This document shows positions 9,301-18,985 of a stretch of 56,792 nt of DNA, in pieces. Location: the NCBI GenBank assembly GCA_026415195.1, contig JAOAHO010000015.1, positions 1 through 56,792 of the forward strand. Reading direction: 5' to 3'. How positions within the stretch are numbered: the first letter of the stretch is position 1; the number at the start of each line of letters is the position of its first letter. The notes under the pieces were generated by a model. The model was given only the letters and a program-made list of their open reading frames with translations, was not told the origin of the DNA and ran no database searches. The stretch comes from Bacteroidia bacterium. GTDB lineage: Bacteria > Bacteroidota > Bacteroidia > B-17B0 > Aurantibacillaceae. The translations under genes and the position numbers were made by a program.

Positions 9301-9522
9301 CTATTTCAAAATTCTGAAAAGTTCTGCCTGATCCTGCTTATCTACGGAAAACAACTGATAAAGGCCTGAAAGATTATTTTTCAAACTATCGCCGGACACC
9401 AGGACATAATCCCCTGCCTTAAAATTACATTCTGAAGTTATATACAAATGTTTGTTTTTTTCTTTCAAACGGTGTTTGTAAAAAAGTAAGCTGCCTTTAT
9501 GCAAATGATGATATACAAACAT
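9301..9522 (-). CDS. C-terminal fragment of the frameshifted GT39 gene
   Basis: Read alone this is a 73-residue ORF, but it is best read as the end of the adjacent glycosyltransferase. The same frame is open upstream to about 9622 and continues the transferase chain there: after FPLYRMFEK it reads ITIQRDTTGEKILEAKENF and runs into MFVYHHLHKGSL. Adding one base to the A5 run on the coding strand (T run at 9618-9622 on the plus strand) joins the two frames. The fragment forms a beta-rich soluble tail (FKAGDYVLVSG) consistent with the periplasmic C-terminal domain of GT39 enzymes. The annotated start at 9522 is therefore probably not a real translation start. Confidence 0.7.
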   Translation of the reverse strand: MFVYHHLHKGSLLFYKHRLKEKNKHLYITSECNFKAGDYVLVSGDSLKNNLSGLYQLFSVDKQDQAELFRILK

Positions 9523-9545
9523 CGTATCGGGTAAGGTGTTACTGT

Positions 9546-10700
9546 TTATTCTTTGAAAAATAAAATTTTCCTTTGCTTCGAGGATTTTTTCCCCGGTGGT
9601 ATCACGTTGGATTGTGATTTTTCAAACATTCGGTAAAGCGGGAAGAGAAATAAAAAGCACAATATCCCGGTTTTTACAAGGCCTGAACTTATTTCCCGTA
9701 AAAAAACATCCAGGGGTACGGCAGCAAGCATAGCCAGGCAGGGATATAAGGGCATATCATACCATTCCATCTTGTGTGAAGAAATGGAGATGATCAACAA
9801 ATAAAAAAAAACAAGCAGGCCAAAACCCAAAAGTATCACACGCCCTTTGTCCGAAAATTTTTCCCTGTTTTTAATTATGATCCATAGTCCCGGGAAAGGA
9901 AAAAGGAACCAAATGCTCCATCGGCCAAGGTAAAAATTTTCAATATAATACAAGAAGCCCTTATCATATGGAGTGAAATTATGATTGAGTTTTCCTATTT
10001 CTGTTTTGATAAAATTTTCACAAAAACCGCTCCAATAATATTCACGAACCGGGAAAAACATCAAACAAATGCACAAGTACGCCATAAAAGAAAACCAAAA
10101 AACCGGCCTTTTTAAAAAATATTCTTTTATTCCTGCTTTAAGTACCATTACCAAATAAGCCGGCACAAAGAAAAGCGATGAAATGGTTTTGCTGTAAAAA
10201 GCCAGTGTCATCCATAAGAAAAAGAACACAAGCATAATGTTCTTTTTGCTGAAAACATATTCAAACATAAAAAGGTGAGCCAAAAAAGTAAAACAAGTGA
10301 GCAAACTGTCGGAGTCACCTGTGCGTGAAGTGTGAAAATGAATAAATCCTTCACTGCAGAGCAGAATCAGGCAGGAAATCCATGCCATTTGTATGCCGAA
10401 ATGACGGGCAGCGAAAACAAACAGTGCATAAAGAGTTACGGTAGAAAACAATGCCGAATGAAAACGCACGGATAATTCATGAAAACCAAACAAGCGGATA
10501 AAAAAACTTTGCAGCCAAACGGTCAATGGTGGCTTGTTGATATTAAACACATCCACATTACCTTCATAATACGGTATCCAATAATGGCCCGTTCTGATGA
10601 GTTCATAGGCATTTTCGGCAAACAAGGATTCGTCCCACCACCGAAGGGGAAAAGCATTGATTTTTAGAAAAATGATAACATAAGATAGGATAAACAACAA
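9546..10700 (-). CDS. GT39-type (ArnT/PMT-like) glycosyltransferase, frameshifted
   Basis: This is a multi-pass membrane glycosyltransferase that uses a polyprenyl-phosphate sugar donor. The family signature WWDESLFAENAYE, with the catalytic acid in the first periplasmic loop, is followed by NINKPPLTVWLQ and about ten membrane segments. The main frame has no ATG; the ORF opens with TTG at 10700. Upstream in the same frame, WKYKFVFPFFLLF is clearly protein-like but is cut off by a TAA at 10737-10739. Adding one base in the A4 run at 10733-10736 links it to an ATG at 10747, giving MLNNFSWKYKF, 11 bases after the stop of the preceding lipoprotein gene. A second shift at 9618-9622 removes the true C-terminus. 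Correcting both gives 482 residues from 10747 to 9301 with no other stop. The acceptor is unknown. Confidence 0.85.
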   Translation of the reverse strand: MLFILSYVIIFLKINAFPLRWWDESLFAENAYELIRTGHYWIPYYEGNVDVFNINKPPLTVWLQSFFIRLFGFHELSVRFHSALFSTVTLYALFVFAARHFGIQMAWISCLILLCSEGFIHFHTSRTGDSDSLLTCFTFLAHLFMFEYVFSKKNIMLVFFFLWMTLAFYSKTISSLFFVPAYLVMVLKAGIKEYFLKRPVFWFSFMAYLCICLMFFPVREYYWSGFCENFIKTEIGKLNHNFTPYDKGFLYYIENFYLGRWSIWFLFPFPGLWIIIKNREKFSDKGRVILLGFGLLVFFYLLIISISSHKMEWYDMPLYPCLAMLAAVPLDVFLREISSGLVKTGILCFLFLFPLYRMFEKSQSNVIPPGKKSSKQRKILFFKE

Positions 10701-10758
10701 AAAAAATGGAAATACAAATTTGTATTTCCACGAAAATTATTTAACATGAAAATGCGGG

Positions 10759-11304
10759 CTAGTTACACCCTACCACACCGCTTACACTCACAACAGGAAA
10801 ATTGAAATTCTGTTGGGTGCACTGAACTGAAGTTAAATTACAGTTAATGGAATTTGAAGTTGTGTTCACGGTAACTAATCCTGTCTTTCCGTACCAAACC
10901 ACACCTGCCGGTTGATTAGGAGCATTGATAACCGTTACCTGAACATTATTGGGACCAATGGTAGGTGTTACCTGATAGGTTCCGGACGTGGGAGGGGTTA
11001 AAAAAGTAAGGGTAACTTCTGTTACTCCATTGATACCCTTAATAACAACACTGCCCGTTGAGGCACAGGAAGGGTTAACCCATCCGGATCCCCCAACCTG
11101 GAGATGGGAATTCTGAGTAGCCGGATTAGTAGGGGGTACGGTTCCTGTTTGGGTAGAATTGTTGATATTAGGATTGGCTCCGGTACCGGTAGCTTCTGAT
11201 TTGTATGTGGGAGCAATGGCATTGGAATTTTCATTCTTTTTCTTGCAAAAGAAGAAAAAGGATACTAAAATCAGTAAACAGGTAAAAGCAATTTTAATTT
11301 TCAT
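10759..11304 (-). CDS. Secreted or lipoprotein, unknown function
   Basis: This 181-residue protein is not recognised. A signal segment (MKIKIAFTCLLILVSFFFF) is followed directly by Cys-Lys-Lys-Lys. That resembles the lipoprotein exit used by many Bacteroidota (Cys then charged residues), although the residues before Cys are phenylalanines rather than a canonical lipobox. A low-complexity Asn/Thr/Gly/Pro linker spans about 25-70. A beta-rich domain follows with Val/Thr-rich strands and several cysteines near the end (CNLTSVQC and VVGC). It precedes the GT39 gene by 11 bases once that gene's start is corrected, so the pair may be one operon. A TATATTTG lies only four bases before the ATG, too close for an ordinary leader. 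Confidence 0.65.
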   Translation of the reverse strand: MKIKIAFTCLLILVSFFFFCKKKNENSNAIAPTYKSEATGTGANPNINNSTQTGTVPPTNPATQNSHLQVGGSGWVNPSCASTGSVVIKGINGVTEVTLTFLTPPTSGTYQVTPTIGPNNVQVTVINAPNQPAGVVWYGKTGLVTVNTTSNSINCNLTSVQCTQQNFNFPVVSVSGVVGCN

Positions 11305-11374
11305 AAAGCAAATATAATATTTTTTTACATTTCATAAAAATGAATCCCGGAACAAATGAGCGAATCTACCTTAA

Positions 11375-12535
11375 CTATGAGTAAAATCCCCTGTTTTCGC
11401 CATGAAGTTTTTTCAAAACAGGATGAGGGCGATAACGTTCTTCCCCGTAATGCGCATGCAAATCCGCTAAAATATTAACCACACGGCCAATTCCCCATTC
11501 ATCGGCCCATCGAAGCAGGCCTTTAGGATAATTAACGCCTTTGGTAACAGCCAGATCAATGTCTTCCCCGGATGCAATGCCCATGTAAAGCGTGTCGGCT
11601 GCCATATTGATTAACATGGCCAGGATGCGTTCAAATATTTTTTTTCCTTTCTCCTCGTTGGTATCAGGGGGCGGCAAAGGAAGGGAATAATCATAAAATC
11701 CCCTGCCGGATTTTTTACCAAGCAAGCCGGCTTCCAAAAGGCGCTTTTGGGTGATGGAAGGAGTAAACCGGGTGTCGTAATAATGTTCTTTCCACACGGT
11801 TTCGGTAACCACATAGTTCACGTCATGCCCGATTAAATCCATCAGTTCAAAGGGGCCCATTCTGAAGCCGCCGAAAGTTTTCATGGCATAATCTATGGTG
11901 GCATAATCGGCTATTCCTTCATCGGCTATGCGCAGTGCCTCACTGTAGTAGGGGCGGGCTACACGATTAACGATAAAACCCGGAGTATCTTTTGCCTTTA
12001 CGGTAACTTTACCCCACGATTGGACAAGCTGAATAGCGAATTCCGTTACCGACGTATCGGTGGAAAGCGTGGGAATAATTTCCACCAAAGGCATTAAAGG
12101 AGCAGGATTAAAAAAATGTATGCCGATAAAGCGTGATGGTTTTTTTAATGAAGAAGAAAGGGACGTGACAGAGAGCGATGAAGTATTGGTTGCCAGGATG
12201 CAATCATGCCCAACTAAAGGTTCAAGTTTTGATAAAAAATCTTTTTTAATAGTGAGGTTTTCCACTATGGCTTCCAGAATCAGCCCGCAACGGCCGAACT
12301 GCTCCATGGAAGTGGAAGTTTGAATACGGCTTAGGATTTCTTCTTTTGCCTGCACGGTGAGTTTCCCTTTTTCCACCTCTTTTTCCAACTGCGATTTGAG
12401 GCCGGAAGTGGCTTTGATCAGTAAATCTTCTTTCAGGTCATACAGTACCACCTCATGCTCGCTTTGTGCCGCCACCCTTGCTATGCCGGCTCCCATGGTG
12501 CCGCATCCCGCGATGCCGATAACAGGATTTTTCAT
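11375..12535 (-). CDS. 3-hydroxyacyl-CoA dehydrogenase
   Basis: This 386-residue NAD-dependent enzyme oxidises 3-hydroxyacyl-CoA to 3-ketoacyl-CoA in fatty-acid or related acyl-CoA breakdown. The Rossmann motif GCGTMGAGIA is at residues 10-19. Other family markers are ATNTSSLSVTSLSS near 115, the catalytic-His segment FIGIHFFNPAP near 138, and VNRVARPYYSEA with GGFRMGPFELMDLIGHDV in the C-terminal domain. The C-terminus extends about 90 residues past the usual single domain with a partial second 3HCDH-like segment (NYPKGLLRWADEWG), as in PaaH-type enzymes. No hydratase or thiolase gene is next to it. It is divergent from the SpoIIE-type sensor gene across a 47-base gap holding a perfect palindrome. 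Confidence 0.92.
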   Translation of the reverse strand: MKNPVIGIAGCGTMGAGIARVAAQSEHEVVLYDLKEDLLIKATSGLKSQLEKEVEKGKLTVQAKEEILSRIQTSTSMEQFGRCGLILEAIVENLTIKKDFLSKLEPLVGHDCILATNTSSLSVTSLSSSLKKPSRFIGIHFFNPAPLMPLVEIIPTLSTDTSVTEFAIQLVQSWGKVTVKAKDTPGFIVNRVARPYYSEALRIADEGIADYATIDYAMKTFGGFRMGPFELMDLIGHDVNYVVTETVWKEHYYDTRFTPSITQKRLLEAGLLGKKSGRGFYDYSLPLPPPDTNEEKGKKIFERILAMLINMAADTLYMGIASGEDIDLAVTKGVNYPKGLLRWADEWGIGRVVNILADLHAHYGEERYRPHPVLKKLHGENRGFYS

Positions 12536-12550
12536 AAGTTTATATTATTA

Positions 12551-12566
12551 AATGTAAATTTACATT
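12551..12566. promoter_or_regulatory. Perfect 16-base palindrome between divergent genes
   Basis: AATGTAAATTTACATT reads identically on both strands and is centred in the 47-base gap between the hydroxyacyl-CoA dehydrogenase and SpoIIE-sensor starts. It has the form of a dimeric-regulator operator. The regulator is not identified, and AT-rich DNA yields such palindromes by chance fairly often. Confidence 0.3.
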
Positions 12567-12582
12567 GATTGTTTTGAAAATA

Positions 12583-15500
12583 ATGTCATTGAAAATACGG
12601 AATGTAATTATTTTGGGCATTTTTGTTTTTTTTTACATCGATCATTTCGGACAGGTTAATAACCGTAATTTCAGATTTCAAAGTATAACATCGAAAGATG
12701 GCTTACCCGGTAAACAAATAAAAGATATTATTCAGGATAGCTTAGGATTTATTTGGATCGGGACCGATGAAGGGCTGGTGCGGTACGACGGCTACGAATT
12801 CAAATTAATACAAGACACTTTAAATCATTCTGAATTTCCCATATTTTGCATGACACTTGATCATTACGGTCGGATTTGGATCGGCAGCAGAATGAAAGGC
12901 ATTGCCGTCTATAATCCTGTTTTTAATTCTTTTAAATACTTCAAACACATAAATGAAGACAGCACATCGTTACCTTTAAATGACGTAACGGCATTACATA
13001 CAGATAAAAACGGTAAAATCTGGGTGGGTACACCATACGGATTGAGTGAATTTGTGGAGAAAAATCAATCCTTCAAAAATTACAAATGCAAGGGCTTAAT
13101 GTTCCATATTGCTTCAGATCCTAAAGAAAATATACTTTGGTGTGTAACGCATTATAATGGGCTTTTAGAATTCAATAAAAACACAAAAAATTTTACATCC
13201 TATGCCTTTCAACATAAAAACAACAATGTTCATATGATATCCTGTGCATTTTATAATGACAATTTACTATTGGTCGGAAGCCGATACGGTTTATTATTTT
13301 TTGATAAAACAAAAAAAGCGTTCATTAAAATATATGAAGTTGAAAAAGACAATCCATGCAGTATATCCGGTAATGATATGTTTTTAAGCAAAGTAAAAGT
13401 GGATAGTAAAAAAAGAATATGGGTTGGTACTAATAATGATGGGCTTAATTTAATGGATATTGAAAATTCTTGTTTTTATAAATTTAAATTAGACGAATTA
13501 AATTCAGAATCGATAAACAGCAATCATATTCGGGTTATTTTCGAAGATCGGCAGGGGTTAATATGGATTGGAACCGGAAAAGGAATAAATATATATAATC
13601 CTTATTTAGATTACATTCAGGTATATAATAAGTATGAAGGTTCACAAGGAAAAGCAATCAGTGGTAATAATATCTCAGCGCTTTTTGAAGACAGTAAAAA
13701 CAGAATATGGGTGGGCACCATAGGCTCCGGTTTGAGCGTGATTGATAAAAACGATAATGTATCTAATTATGTTCATTCAGGAAAAAAAGAAGGAGAAATT
13801 TGCAGTAATGATATAACATCCATCTCGGAAGATCTATATGGAAGAATTTGGATTATGAACAATTATGGTACACCTAAAAGTATTTTTTTTCCTGATAAGA
13901 AAATTTTTAAGAATTTATATGATTATTTCAACCTGTCAAAATTTATACCGGAATATTCTACGGAAATGGACAATGTGGTTTATTCCGATCGGAAAGGGAA
14001 TATGTGGTTAGGCGGACATGACGCGCATTATTATGATGTAAAATCTAATCAATTTAAAATTTTTAGTTTACAACTTCCCGACTCCTTGAGAAAAAAAATT
14101 AAATATATAGTTGAAATTTTTGAAGACAGCAAAGGTAATATTTGGCTAGGTAGTTTTAATAAGGGAATCACCATATTTTCTCCGCAAAAACAATCATTTG
14201 AATTTATGTCACATAAAGATAATATTCCAAACAGCATCTCATCCAATAATATTACCGGGATACAGGAAGACCGAAAAGGGAGGATATGGATAAGTACTTC
14301 TTTCGGATTAAATTTATTTAATCCTTCAACAAAAAAAATATTTTATTTTAATGTAAATAACGGATTACTAACGAACAATATTAATGATATTTTATATGAT
14401 GGCTATCATTACTTGTGGATTGCAACCAACAAAGGGTTGAGCCGAATGGACATAAGAAACAATACATTTTTACACCTCGATGATACAGACGGCCTGCCTT
14501 CCTCAGAAATCAATACTCTTTTATTTTCATCCGACAGATTTTTATATGCCGGTTCTACAAATGGCTTAATAAAACTAAATCCTAATGCTATTAAAACTAA
14601 TTCCATAGCTCCTAAAATTGTATTGACCGATATTAAAGTTTTTAATCAATCTATAAATACTAAAATTAATATTTCATATTTGAAAAAAATTGAATTATCT
14701 TACAAAGAATCTGTTTTTACCATTGATTTTTCAGCAATTAATTTTTTTGCAACCCAAAAAAACCAATATGAATATAAACTGGAAGGATTAAATGAAAAAT
14801 GGATAAAGCTAGGTCCAAAGCATTCCGTGACTTTTTCCGGATTACCTCCCGGGAAATATACTTTGTGGGTAAAGGCCTCCAACAACCATAATATTTGGTC
14901 TGAACCTGTTAATTTACTTGAATTAAATATTATCCCGCCCTGGTGGAAAACCACATGGTTTTATCTGATTTCTTTCGTCATATCAGTTTTCATAGTTACC
15001 TTTTATATCAAATATCGTGAAAGAAACCTTCAATTAAGAAAAATATATCTCGAAAATAAAGTAAAGGAGGCAACACATCAAATTATTCTTGAAAAAGAAA
15101 AATTAGAAGAAGCAAATCAAATTATTATTGAACAAAAAAAATTAGTGGATGAAAAAAACAAAAACATCCTGGATAGCATAACCTATGCCCGCAGGATACA
15201 ACATGCCATATTACCAGGCGATAAAAAATGGTATTCACTCTTGCCCCAAAGTTTTTTAATTTACCTGCCTAAGGATATTGTGGCAGGTGATTTTTACTGG
15301 ATTGAAGAAACTAATACACATATTTTTGTTGCCATTGCCGATTGTACGGGACATGGCGTGCCGGGGGCATTAATGTCGGTTATTTGCAGCAACGCTTTAT
15401 CAAAAACCGTAAATGAATTTAAAACATTTGATACGAATAATATTTTAAATCTTTCAAGGGAATTCATCATTGAACAATTGTCTAAAAATGAACAAGATGT

Positions 15501-15930
15501 CAGAGACGGCATGGATATTTGTTTAATTAGAATCGATAAAGAAAACAGAAGAAAAATTCAATATTCCGGAGCAAATCTTCCTTTATATATCCTTCAAAAA
15601 AATAATGATATAAATGATAATTCATTAACCATAATTAAACCGGATAAACAACCCATCGGTAAATACGAATTTCAGCATTCATTTCAATTACATGAATTTA
15701 ATTTTAACACCCCTTCCTATATTTATCTTATAACCGATGGTTTTGCGGATCAATTCGGAGGAGATTACGGCAAAAAGATGGGAAATAAAAAACTTCGTGA
15801 ACTTCTTGAAAAACTATATGGAATGCCGCTTGATAAGCAAAAAAATGCTATCCTAAATACATTTATCGTATGGAAAACAGATGAAGAACAAACCGATGAT
15901 ATAACCGTTGCCTGTATATATATCGCCTAA
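12583..15930 (+). CDS. Two-component-propeller / Y_Y_Y / SpoIIE phosphatase sensor
   Basis: The protein has 1115 residues from ATG 12583; a TTG six codons upstream is less likely because a signal peptide begins at the ATG. Residues about 25-680 are repeated propeller blades (DSLGFIWIGTDEGLVRYD, DRQGLIWIGTGKGINIYN, DRKGRIWISTSFGLNLFN). A Y_Y_Y domain follows (about 700-785, FEYKLEGLNEKW-like), then one membrane segment (about 792-813), a coiled coil (815-860) and a SpoIIE/PP2C phosphatase domain (863-1115). The phosphatase has metal-binding Asp in VAGDFYW near 903 and ADCTGHGVPG near 920. The architecture predicts periplasmic sensing coupled to a cytosolic serine/threonine phosphatase in place of the usual histidine kinase. 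The gene is more AT-rich than its neighbours. Its stop overlaps that of convergent gltX by four bases. Confidence 0.9.
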   Translation: MSLKIRNVIILGIFVFFYIDHFGQVNNRNFRFQSITSKDGLPGKQIKDIIQDSLGFIWIGTDEGLVRYDGYEFKLIQDTLNHSEFPIFCMTLDHYGRIWIGSRMKGIAVYNPVFNSFKYFKHINEDSTSLPLNDVTALHTDKNGKIWVGTPYGLSEFVEKNQSFKNYKCKGLMFHIASDPKENILWCVTHYNGLLEFNKNTKNFTSYAFQHKNNNVHMISCAFYNDNLLLVGSRYGLLFFDKTKKAFIKIYEVEKDNPCSISGNDMFLSKVKVDSKKRIWVGTNNDGLNLMDIENSCFYKFKLDELNSESINSNHIRVIFEDRQGLIWIGTGKGINIYNPYLDYIQVYNKYEGSQGKAISGNNISALFEDSKNRIWVGTIGSGLSVIDKNDNVSNYVHSGKKEGEICSNDITSISEDLYGRIWIMNNYGTPKSIFFPDKKIFKNLYDYFNLSKFIPEYSTEMDNVVYSDRKGNMWLGGHDAHYYDVKSNQFKIFSLQLPDSLRKKIKYIVEIFEDSKGNIWLGSFNKGITIFSPQKQSFEFMSHKDNIPNSISSNNITGIQEDRKGRIWISTSFGLNLFNPSTKKIFYFNVNNGLLTNNINDILYDGYHYLWIATNKGLSRMDIRNNTFLHLDDTDGLPSSEINTLLFSSDRFLYAGSTNGLIKLNPNAIKTNSIAPKIVLTDIKVFNQSINTKINISYLKKIELSYKESVFTIDFSAINFFATQKNQYEYKLEGLNEKWIKLGPKHSVTFSGLPPGKYTLWVKASNNHNIWSEPVNLLELNIIPPWWKTTWFYLISFVISVFIVTFYIKYRERNLQLRKIYLENKVKEATHQIILEKEKLEEANQIIIEQKKLVDEKNKNILDSITYARRIQHAILPGDKKWYSLLPQSFLIYLPKDIVAGDFYWIEETNTHIFVAIADCTGHGVPGALMSVICSNALSKTVNEFKTFDTNNILNLSREFIIEQLSKNEQDVRDGMDICLIRIDKENRRKIQYSGANLPLYILQKNNDINDNSLTIIKPDKQPIGKYEFQHSFQLHEFNFNTPSYIYLITDGFADQFGGDYGKKMGNKKLRELLEKLYGMPLDKQKNAILNTFIVWKTDEEQTDDITVACIYIA

Positions 15931-17438
15931 ATGTTTTTCTTTATTCTTTTAATTACGCTATCTTTTCCCAACAACTCCGCCACTTCAAACAATCCGGGGC
16001 CCGAAGTGTGCCCGCTGATTAAATACCGGAAGGTTTGCATATCGGGCTTTTTTCCTTCGAATTCCGTTTTCTTGAATGTCTCCTGTATGCCCGGGGCCTC
16101 CCATGAACTTAAATTTTCCAATGCATCTGCCAGCACACGGTAAACCTCCCGGTTTTCATCAAACTTCTTCTTTTTCAAAAATTCATGGTCTTTACATTCC
16201 GGCTCCTCAAAAAAATAATTCCCCAATTCAAGGCACTCTTTCACAAAATGTATTTTTTCTTTCATTAAACCGCACACCCTTGCAACATAACTTTCTTCTC
16301 CCTTCCACCCTTTTTTCTCCAGTTCAGGCATAAGCAATCGTGCAAGTTCTTCATTCGATTTTTTTCTTAAATACACCTGATTGAACCACCTGGCCTTTTC
16401 GGGATCAAATTTTGCCCCGGCTTTGTTGACTTTTGCAAAATCGAATTTTTGGGCCATTTCATCCAGGGTCATGATTTCCTGATTATCCCCGGGGTTCCAA
16501 CCTATCAGGGCCAGGATATTCATAAATGCTTCGGGAAAATAACCGGCTTCCCGATATCCGATAAATTCCTCTTTTTCGCGAGGGTCCTTCCAACTGAGTG
16601 GAAAAACCGGAAACCTTGATTCCCTTTTGGAAATTTTACCGTGCCCGTCGGGATTGAGTATCAAAGGAAGATGAGCGAATTCCGGCATTAGGTTTTCCAG
16701 GCCTAATGCCTTGTAAATGAGGATGTGAGCCGGAGCCGAAGGAAGCCATTCTTCACCGCGCACCACATGGGAAATTTTCATTTCGATATCATCCGCCAAA
16801 TGGGCAAGGTGATAGGTGGGCATGCCGTCGCTTTTCAGTAATACTTTGTCATCCACCTGATTGGAATTCACCACCACCCAACCGCGTATGATGTCGTGGA
16901 ACTTTATTTCTTCATTGCGCGGCACTTTAAGGCGAATAACGTATGGGGTATTGTTTTGGAGTAGTTTATTTACTTCCTCAGCGCTCAGTGTTAAGCTGTT
17001 ACGCATGTGTTGGCGGGTGATGTGGTTATATTGGGGCGAAGGTACACCCGCTTGTTCCATGCGCTTGCGCATTTGTTCCAGTTCCTCTTCCGTGTCAAAG
17101 GCATAATAAGCCGCACCGCACTCCACCAGCTTCATGGCATAGCGGTGATAGATGCCGGTTTCCTTCCTTTCACTTTGACGATAGGGCCCATAGGGGCCAT
17201 CGCCGAAGCCAACGCCTTCGTTGGGCGGTATGCCGCACCATTTCAAGGCATCTATGATATATTGTTCGGCTCCTTCCACAAAGCGGCTGCGATCGGTATC
17301 TTCAATACGGAGGATGAAATCCCCTCCGTGTTTTTTGGCAAATAAATAATTAAATAAAGCCGTACGCACGCCGCCCATATGCAGGCCTCCCGTGGGGCTT
17401 GGCGCAAAGCGCACACGCACGCGCGAAAAATTTCCCAT
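15927..17438 (-). CDS. gltX: Glutamyl-tRNA synthetase
   Basis: This 503-residue class I aminoacyl-tRNA synthetase charges tRNA-Glu. The catalytic-domain start VRFAPSPTGGLHMGG (residues 9-23) contains the HIGH-equivalent motif, here HMGG. RIEDTDRSR follows near 43 and the KMSKS-equivalent KISKR near 270. The C-terminal helical anticodon-binding region is present. A discriminating GluRS is more likely than glutaminyl-tRNA synthetase because of the APSPTGxLH context. It begins 24 bases after the fumC stop, so the two are probably co-transcribed. The last codons overlap the stop of the convergent SpoIIE sensor gene, leaving no room for a terminator between them. Confidence 0.97.
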   Translation of the reverse strand: MGNFSRVRVRFAPSPTGGLHMGGVRTALFNYLFAKKHGGDFILRIEDTDRSRFVEGAEQYIIDALKWCGIPPNEGVGFGDGPYGPYRQSERKETGIYHRYAMKLVECGAAYYAFDTEEELEQMRKRMEQAGVPSPQYNHITRQHMRNSLTLSAEEVNKLLQNNTPYVIRLKVPRNEEIKFHDIIRGWVVVNSNQVDDKVLLKSDGMPTYHLAHLADDIEMKISHVVRGEEWLPSAPAHILIYKALGLENLMPEFAHLPLILNPDGHGKISKRESRFPVFPLSWKDPREKEEFIGYREAGYFPEAFMNILALIGWNPGDNQEIMTLDEMAQKFDFAKVNKAGAKFDPEKARWFNQVYLRKKSNEELARLLMPELEKKGWKGEESYVARVCGLMKEKIHFVKECLELGNYFFEEPECKDHEFLKKKKFDENREVYRVLADALENLSSWEAPGIQETFKKTEFEGKKPDMQTFRYLISGHTSGPGLFEVAELLGKDSVIKRIKKNI

Positions 17439-17462
17439 ACTGTTTTTACCGTATTATATAAA

Positions 17463-18860
17463 CTACTTTAAACTGCCGATCATGTCTTCGGGGCGTACCC
17501 ACTGGTCGAATTGCTCATTGGTTAATAATCCCAATTCCAAAGCTGCCTCGCGTAGCGTTTTATTTTCTTTGTGGGCTTTTTTGGCAATTTTGGCAGCATT
17601 ATCGTAACCGATATGGGGGTTCAAAGCCGTTACAAGCATCAAGCTGTTCTCCAGGTGTTTTTTTATCACCGGCAGGTTTGGTTCGATTCCAACGGCACAT
17701 TTTTCATTAAAACTCACACAAGCATCTCCTATCAGTTGGGCACTTTGGAGCACGTTATAGGCAATCAGCGGCTTAAAAACATTAAGTTCAAAATGCCCGT
17801 TGGAACCGCCCACAGCCACGGCCATATCATTGCCTATCACCTGTGCACACACCATGGTCAGGGCTTCGGGCTGAGTGGGGTTCACTTTGCCCGGCATGAT
17901 GGAGGAACCGGGTTCATTGTCTGGAATCAGGATTTCGCCTATGCCGCAGCGCGGGCCCGAGGACAACATACGAATATCGTTGGCAATCTTCATCAGAGCC
18001 ACTGCCGACCGCTTTAATGCACCGCTTAGTTCTACCATGGCATCGTGTGCCGCCAAGGCTTCGAATTTATTGGGAGCTGTTATGAAAGGATATCCCGTGA
18101 GTTCAGCAATTTTCCTGGCAACCAAAACATCATATCCTTTTGGTGTATTTAGGCCCGTACCCACCGCAGTTCCGCCCAATGCCAGTTCACGAACTGCTTC
18201 CAAGGCATTTTTCAATGCACGAATACTCATTCTGATCTGTTGCACATATCCGCTGAACTCTTGTCCGAGGGAAAGCGGAGTGGCATCCATGAAATGCGTG
18301 CGTCCGGTTTTGATAATGTCTTTGAAGGCCTCCGACTTTTCATGCAACGTTTTCATCAGCTTTTCCATACCGGGTATAGTAACTTCAACCACTTTCTTAT
18401 AGGCGGCTATATGCATGGCCGTGGGAAAAGTATCGTTCGATGATTGGGATTTATTCACATCATCGTTAGGATGTAAAATTTTTTTCTCGTCGGTAAGTTT
18501 TCCACCGGAAAGAACATGGGCTCTGTAGGCAATCACTTCGTTCACGTTCATGTTCGATTGTGTGCCGGAACCAGTCTGCCAAATGACCAACGGGAACTGA
18601 TCATCCAATTTACCTTCCAGAATTTCATCGCACACGCGGGCAATCAAATCTTTTTTTTCCGTTGACAGCACGCCTAATTCATGATTAGCAAGGGCAGCAG
18701 CTTTTTTGAGGTAAGCAAAGGCATAAATAATATCTTTGGGCATGCTGCCTTCGGGGCCGATGCGGAAATTATTCCGTGAACGCTCGGTTTGAGCACCCCA
18801 ATATACAAGGGCAGGAACTTTTACCTCCCCCATGGTATCACGTTCTATCCGATATTCCAT
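17463..18860 (-). CDS. fumC: Fumarate hydratase, class II
   Basis: This 465-residue enzyme interconverts fumarate and malate in the citric acid cycle and needs no iron-sulfur cluster. The superfamily signature [11 protein letters not shown] is near residue 310, and the active-site segments [11 protein letters not shown] and [18 protein letters not shown] are intact. The start is set at ATG 18860 ([13 protein letters not shown]), the usual N-terminus; the open frame reaches a TTG further upstream at 18881. A TATTTTTG promoter box lies at 18879-18886, which would put the TTG upstream of the transcript and supports the ATG. gltX follows after 24 bases. Confidence 0.96.
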   Translation of the reverse strand: MEYRIERDTMGEVKVPALVYWGAQTERSRNNFRIGPEGSMPKDIIYAFAYLKKAAALANHELGVLSTEKKDLIARVCDEILEGKLDDQFPLVIWQTGSGTQSNMNVNEVIAYRAHVLSGGKLTDEKKILHPNDDVNKSQSSNDTFPTAMHIAAYKKVVEVTIPGMEKLMKTLHEKSEAFKDIIKTGRTHFMDATPLSLGQEFSGYVQQIRMSIRALKNALEAVRELALGGTAVGTGLNTPKGYDVLVARKIAELTGYPFITAPNKFEALAAHDAMVELSGALKRSAVALMKIANDIRMLSSGPRCGIGEILIPDNEPGSSIMPGKVNPTQPEALTMVCAQVIGNDMAVAVGGSNGHFELNVFKPLIAYNVLQSAQLIGDACVSFNEKCAVGIEPNLPVIKKHLENSLMLVTALNPHIGYDNAAKIAKKAHKENKTLREAALELGLLTNEQFDQWVRPEDMIGSLK

Positions 18861-18878
18861 AAATAAATTTTGAGGTAA

Positions 18879-18886
18879 CAAAAATA
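18879..18886 (-). promoter_or_regulatory. Promoter -7 box for fumC-gltX
   Basis: The minus strand reads TATTTTTG, matching TAnnTTTG, 18 bases before the fumC ATG in the 125-base gap after feoB. No clear -33 TTTG is seen. Confidence 0.45.
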
Positions 18887-18985
18887 AGGATTTGATGGGA
18901 TTATTATCCTGAAGGTGTTATGTCACTGCCATATTCATATGGATGCCTTAATTATAAAATTCAGGAAAGATAAAATCCTTAGATT

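Noticed and set aside
10707-10730. Perfect 24-base palindrome followed on the minus strand by a T8 run, resembling a terminator for the 10759-11304 gene
   Set aside because: After correcting one homopolymer base the same bases encode WKYKFVFPFF at the N-terminus of the GT39 protein, so the symmetry is probably a coincidence of coding sequence.
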